A stretch of DNA of 24,744 nt, from assembly GCA_002386405.1 (NCBI GenBank), contig DGIP01000115.1, positions 1 to 24,744 of the forward strand, written 5' to 3'. This stretch comes from Stenotrophomonas maltophilia (GTDB lineage Bacteria; Pseudomonadota; Gammaproteobacteria; Xanthomonadales; Xanthomonadaceae). Of this stretch, positions 22,649 to 24,744 are shown piece after piece; the first letter of the stretch is position 1, and each line of letters opens with the position of its first letter. The translations under genes and the position numbers were made by a program. The notes beneath the pieces were generated by a model. The model worked only from the letters and a program-made list of their open reading frames with translations. It was not told where the DNA came from and made no database searches.

Positions 22649-24483
22649 TGCAACTTCGCCGCCGGGCCCTGCGCCGATGCGCGGCGGTCCTGCCGCCGAT
22701 ACTGGCCATCCCGACTGCCCAGGCCGTCCTGCAGCTTCAGCTGCAGGCGGACGGGCTTGATCCTGGCCAACGGGCGAACGCCGAGCAGGTGCTGCAGCAG
22801 GCACCTGCGCTGCTGCCCGCGGCATGGCAGGCGCGCTTCGCCGCCCCAGTGACCATTTCCTGGTCGGACCGGCTACCCGATTCGGTGCATGGCCGTGCGC
22901 ACAGGAACGCGATCACCCTGCGGCGCACCCTGCTGGATGAGGTGCAGCCCGGCCAGCCAATGCCACGCGCGGTGCAGGCGGCGCTGATCCATGAATTGAC
23001 CCACGTGCTGGACCGCGCCGTTGATGGCCGCTGGTCGAACACCGCCCGCTGGCGTGACCTGGCCGGCTGGCAGCAGCACCCGTGGCGATGGGGACGCGGC
23101 GACAACGCGTTCACCGAGCGCAGTCCCGACCCGTACGAGCGCCACAGCCCGGCCGAATACCTGGCGGTGAATGCCGAGCATTACCTGCTCGATGCCGATT
23201 TCGCGTGCCGCCGCCCGGCGCTGGCGGCGTGGTTCGCAGACCACATTGGCTCCGGGCCGCAGGCCGCGTGCGACCCGCGCGTGGCGCTGGTGCAGGCCGG
23301 CGATGTCACCGGCGAAGCCTCGCTGCTGGAGCTGGATCCGCAGCGGGTGTATTCGGTCGATTACCTGTTGGCCGAGGGCAGCGACCAGCTGATGAGCCGC
23401 TGGGGCCACAGCATGCTGCGGTTGGTGATCTGCGCGCCGGGGCGCCCGCGCGGCCCGGATTGCCGGTTGGATCTGGCCCAGCACCGGGTGCTGTCGTTCC
23501 GCGCGTTCGTCGGCGATGTGCAGATTTCCAGCTGGCGCGGGCTGACCGGCGCGTATCCGTCGCGGCTGTTCGTGCTGCCGCTCAACCAGGTGATCAACGA
23601 GTACACCCAGCTGGAGCTGCGCGGGCTGCAGTCGGTGCCGCTGGCGCTCGATGAAAGCGACATCGCCAGCCTGCTGGAACGGGTGGGCCAGGTGCATTGG
23701 AGCTATGACGGGCGCTACCGCTTTGTCAGCAACAACTGCGCGGTGGAAACCGGCAAGCTGCTGCAGGAAGGCGTGCCGCGCTGGGCCGACCCTGGCCTGA
23801 ACCGCCTCAGCCCCGGTGGCCTGCTGCGTCGACTCGAGCGGCAGGGCCGTGCCGATGGCGCGGTGCTGGACGACCGCCGGGAGGCGATGCGGTTGGGTTA
23901 CTACTTCCCCTCGGCGCAGGCGCATTACCAGCAGTTGTTCGATGTGGCGCGGGTGGAACTGGCATTGCCGACCACAAAAGTGACCGCGTGGTTGGAACTG
24001 CCGGCGGCGCAGCGTGCGCAATGGGCGGACCGTGGCGGACTGCGTGCGACCTCCGCATTGTTGTTGCTGGAGCAGGCGGCGCGGTATCGGGAAGAGCTGC
24101 GCGCGCGCGATGGGCTGAAGCGGGCGCTGGGGGGTGCGGATGCAGGCGGCGATGAAGCGCAGGCAGCGTTGTTCGCGCTGCTGGACGATGCCGGGCAGCT
24201 GGTGAATCCGGCCGGATTGGTGGGCGGTGACGGCTATGGCCTGCCGACGGCGGGGGAGCGTGTCAAAGCGGCCGAGGCTGCGAAACAGATCAGTGCACGC
24301 GGGGTGCCGGCATGGACGGCGTTGCAGGCGCAGATGCGTGCGCGGTTGCCGGCGGCGCAGCAGCAGGAGCTGGCCACGATCGATGACACGCTGGCCCGAT
24401 TGGGAAGCCGCATGCGCCAACTGGCGCGCGAACAGGCGTATTTCACCGCCGGTCACGCGGGCGGGGCTACGATCCCCGGTTGA
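22648..24483 (+). CDS. Exported DUF4105/Lnb-like protein with HExxH metallopeptidase-like N-terminal part
   Basis: A 611-residue protein with a signal peptide (about 1-26, ending AQA). The first third resembles a zinc peptidase: His115-Glu116-x-x-His119 in ALIHELTHVLDRAV, with Glu170 or Glu177 in SPAEYLAVNAEHYLLD as possible third ligand. The middle matches the DUF4105 / Lnb N-terminal periplasmic domain: RWGHSMLRLV with His254 and VSNNCAVET with Cys364, the likely catalytic pair. In Gram-positive Lnb proteins this domain moves an acyl chain on lipoproteins. The last 170 residues are helical and charged. It is coupled to the DUF2388 gene by a 1-bp overlap and is followed by a lipoprotein gene, so a role on cell-envelope lipoproteins is possible but unproven. 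Confidence 0.82.
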   Translation: MQLRRRALRRCAAVLPPILAIPTAQAVLQLQLQADGLDPGQRANAEQVLQQAPALLPAAWQARFAAPVTISWSDRLPDSVHGRAHRNAITLRRTLLDEVQPGQPMPRAVQAALIHELTHVLDRAVDGRWSNTARWRDLAGWQQHPWRWGRGDNAFTERSPDPYERHSPAEYLAVNAEHYLLDADFACRRPALAAWFADHIGSGPQAACDPRVALVQAGDVTGEASLLELDPQRVYSVDYLLAEGSDQLMSRWGHSMLRLVICAPGRPRGPDCRLDLAQHRVLSFRAFVGDVQISSWRGLTGAYPSRLFVLPLNQVINEYTQLELRGLQSVPLALDESDIASLLERVGQVHWSYDGRYRFVSNNCAVETGKLLQEGVPRWADPGLNRLSPGGLLRRLERQGRADGAVLDDRREAMRLGYYFPSAQAHYQQLFDVARVELALPTTKVTAWLELPAAQRAQWADRGGLRATSALLLLEQAARYREELRARDGLKRALGGADAGGDEAQAALFALLDDAGQLVNPAGLVGGDGYGLPTAGERVKAAEAAKQISARGVPAWTALQAQMRARLPAAQQQELATIDDTLARLGSRMRQLAREQAYFTAGHAGGATIPG

Positions 24484-24509
24484 ACCAGAACATCGGCAAG
24501 GAGTCGAAC

Positions 24510-24744
24510 ATGCGCGCATCTCCCCTCATTCTCAGCTTGGCCATCGCCACCGGCCTGGCCGCGTGCCAGCCCGCGCAGCAGGCCGACAGGGCGACCTCCG
24601 GGCCCGTCGCGGCCGGCAACGAAACCCCGCCGCCGGCGGCCGCACCGACCTCGGATGAACGCGTGTATGCCTTCCAGTGCGGCGATCTGCCGGTACAGGC
24701 GACCTACCGCGGCCAGGATTCGGCCACGGTGGTGGTCGGCGGGC
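24510..24744 (+). CDS. MliC-like lipoprotein, cut by the window end
   Basis: The first 78 codons of a gene that runs off the window. AAGGAG (24498-24503) sits 6 nt before the ATG, the best ribosome binding site in this group. The product has a lipoprotein signal with lipobox LAAC and acylated Cys19, then a Pro/Ala-rich linker. From about residue 51, VYAFQCGDLPVQATYRGQD and ATVVVGG resemble the start of the MliC/PliC fold (membrane-bound inhibitors of C-type lysozyme). It starts 26 bp after the DUF4105 gene and may share its transcript. The MliC call rests on a short piece; a plain hypothetical lipoprotein is the fallback. Confidence 0.72.
   Translation, partial: MRASPLILSLAIATGLAACQPAQQADRATSGPVAAGNETPPPAAAPTSDERVYAFQCGDLPVQATYRGQDSATVVVGG

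Noticed and set aside
1..24744. Defence, toxin-antitoxin, retron, prophage or transposon modules
   Set aside because: Every sizeable stretch is accounted for by metabolic, transport or envelope genes of normal composition. No integrase, transposase, reverse transcriptase, nuclease, tRNA or attachment-site pattern was seen.

Overview
The window is GC-rich chromosomal DNA of the Xanthomonadaceae type. The best guess is a Stenotrophomonas. The evidence is protein family content (TonB-Xanth-Caul style receptor, divergent serA / D-2-hydroxyglutarate dehydrogenase), LacI-type operators in a carbohydrate locus, and short inverted repeats that begin with GTAG, as the repeats known from S. maltophilia do. 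No phage, transposase, CRISPR array, tRNA or rRNA was seen. All genes look intact except the last, which is cut by the window end.

Region 1 (1-13332) is a carbohydrate-utilisation locus for mannose-containing glycans. A TonB-dependent receptor (93-3173, minus) is divergent from a probable operon on the plus strand: GH92 alpha-mannosidase, LacI regulator, FucP/GluP-type sugar permease, PfkB sugar kinase, AGE-family mannose isomerase/epimerase, and GH2 beta-mannosidase. The inferred route is outer-membrane uptake of oligomannosides, trimming by the two exported mannosidases, permease import of mannose, isomerisation to fructose, and phosphorylation to fructose-6-phosphate. The 354-bp divergent region carries four palindromic sites built on ATCGATCTAAA, very probably the operators of the LacI regulator. 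A fifth site of equal quality lies inside the start of the kinase gene.

Region 2 (13333-15560) holds methionine-salvage genes mtnB-mtnD-mtnC on the minus strand. A 24-bp inverted repeat lies at the mtnB start. Region 3 (15575-18523) holds two tandem paralogous APC-family amino acid permeases (minus), followed by a GTAG hairpin.

Region 4 (18732-24744) holds a NUDIX hydrolase (plus), serA (minus), a divergent FAD-linked D-2-hydroxyglutarate dehydrogenase-like gene that probably recycles a SerA by-product, then a DUF2388 small exported protein, a large exported protein joining an HExxH metallopeptidase-like part to a DUF4105/Lnb-like part, and the start of an MliC-like lipoprotein.

Two related 144-148 bp nested inverted-repeat elements (13357-13500 and 19320-19467) fill the two convergent gene junctions. 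Between them the stem sequences change on both sides so that pairing is kept. These elements, the operator set with its intragenic member, the mtnB palindrome and the HExxH-DUF4105 fusion are the most interesting points. I found no clearly new defence or mobile system.
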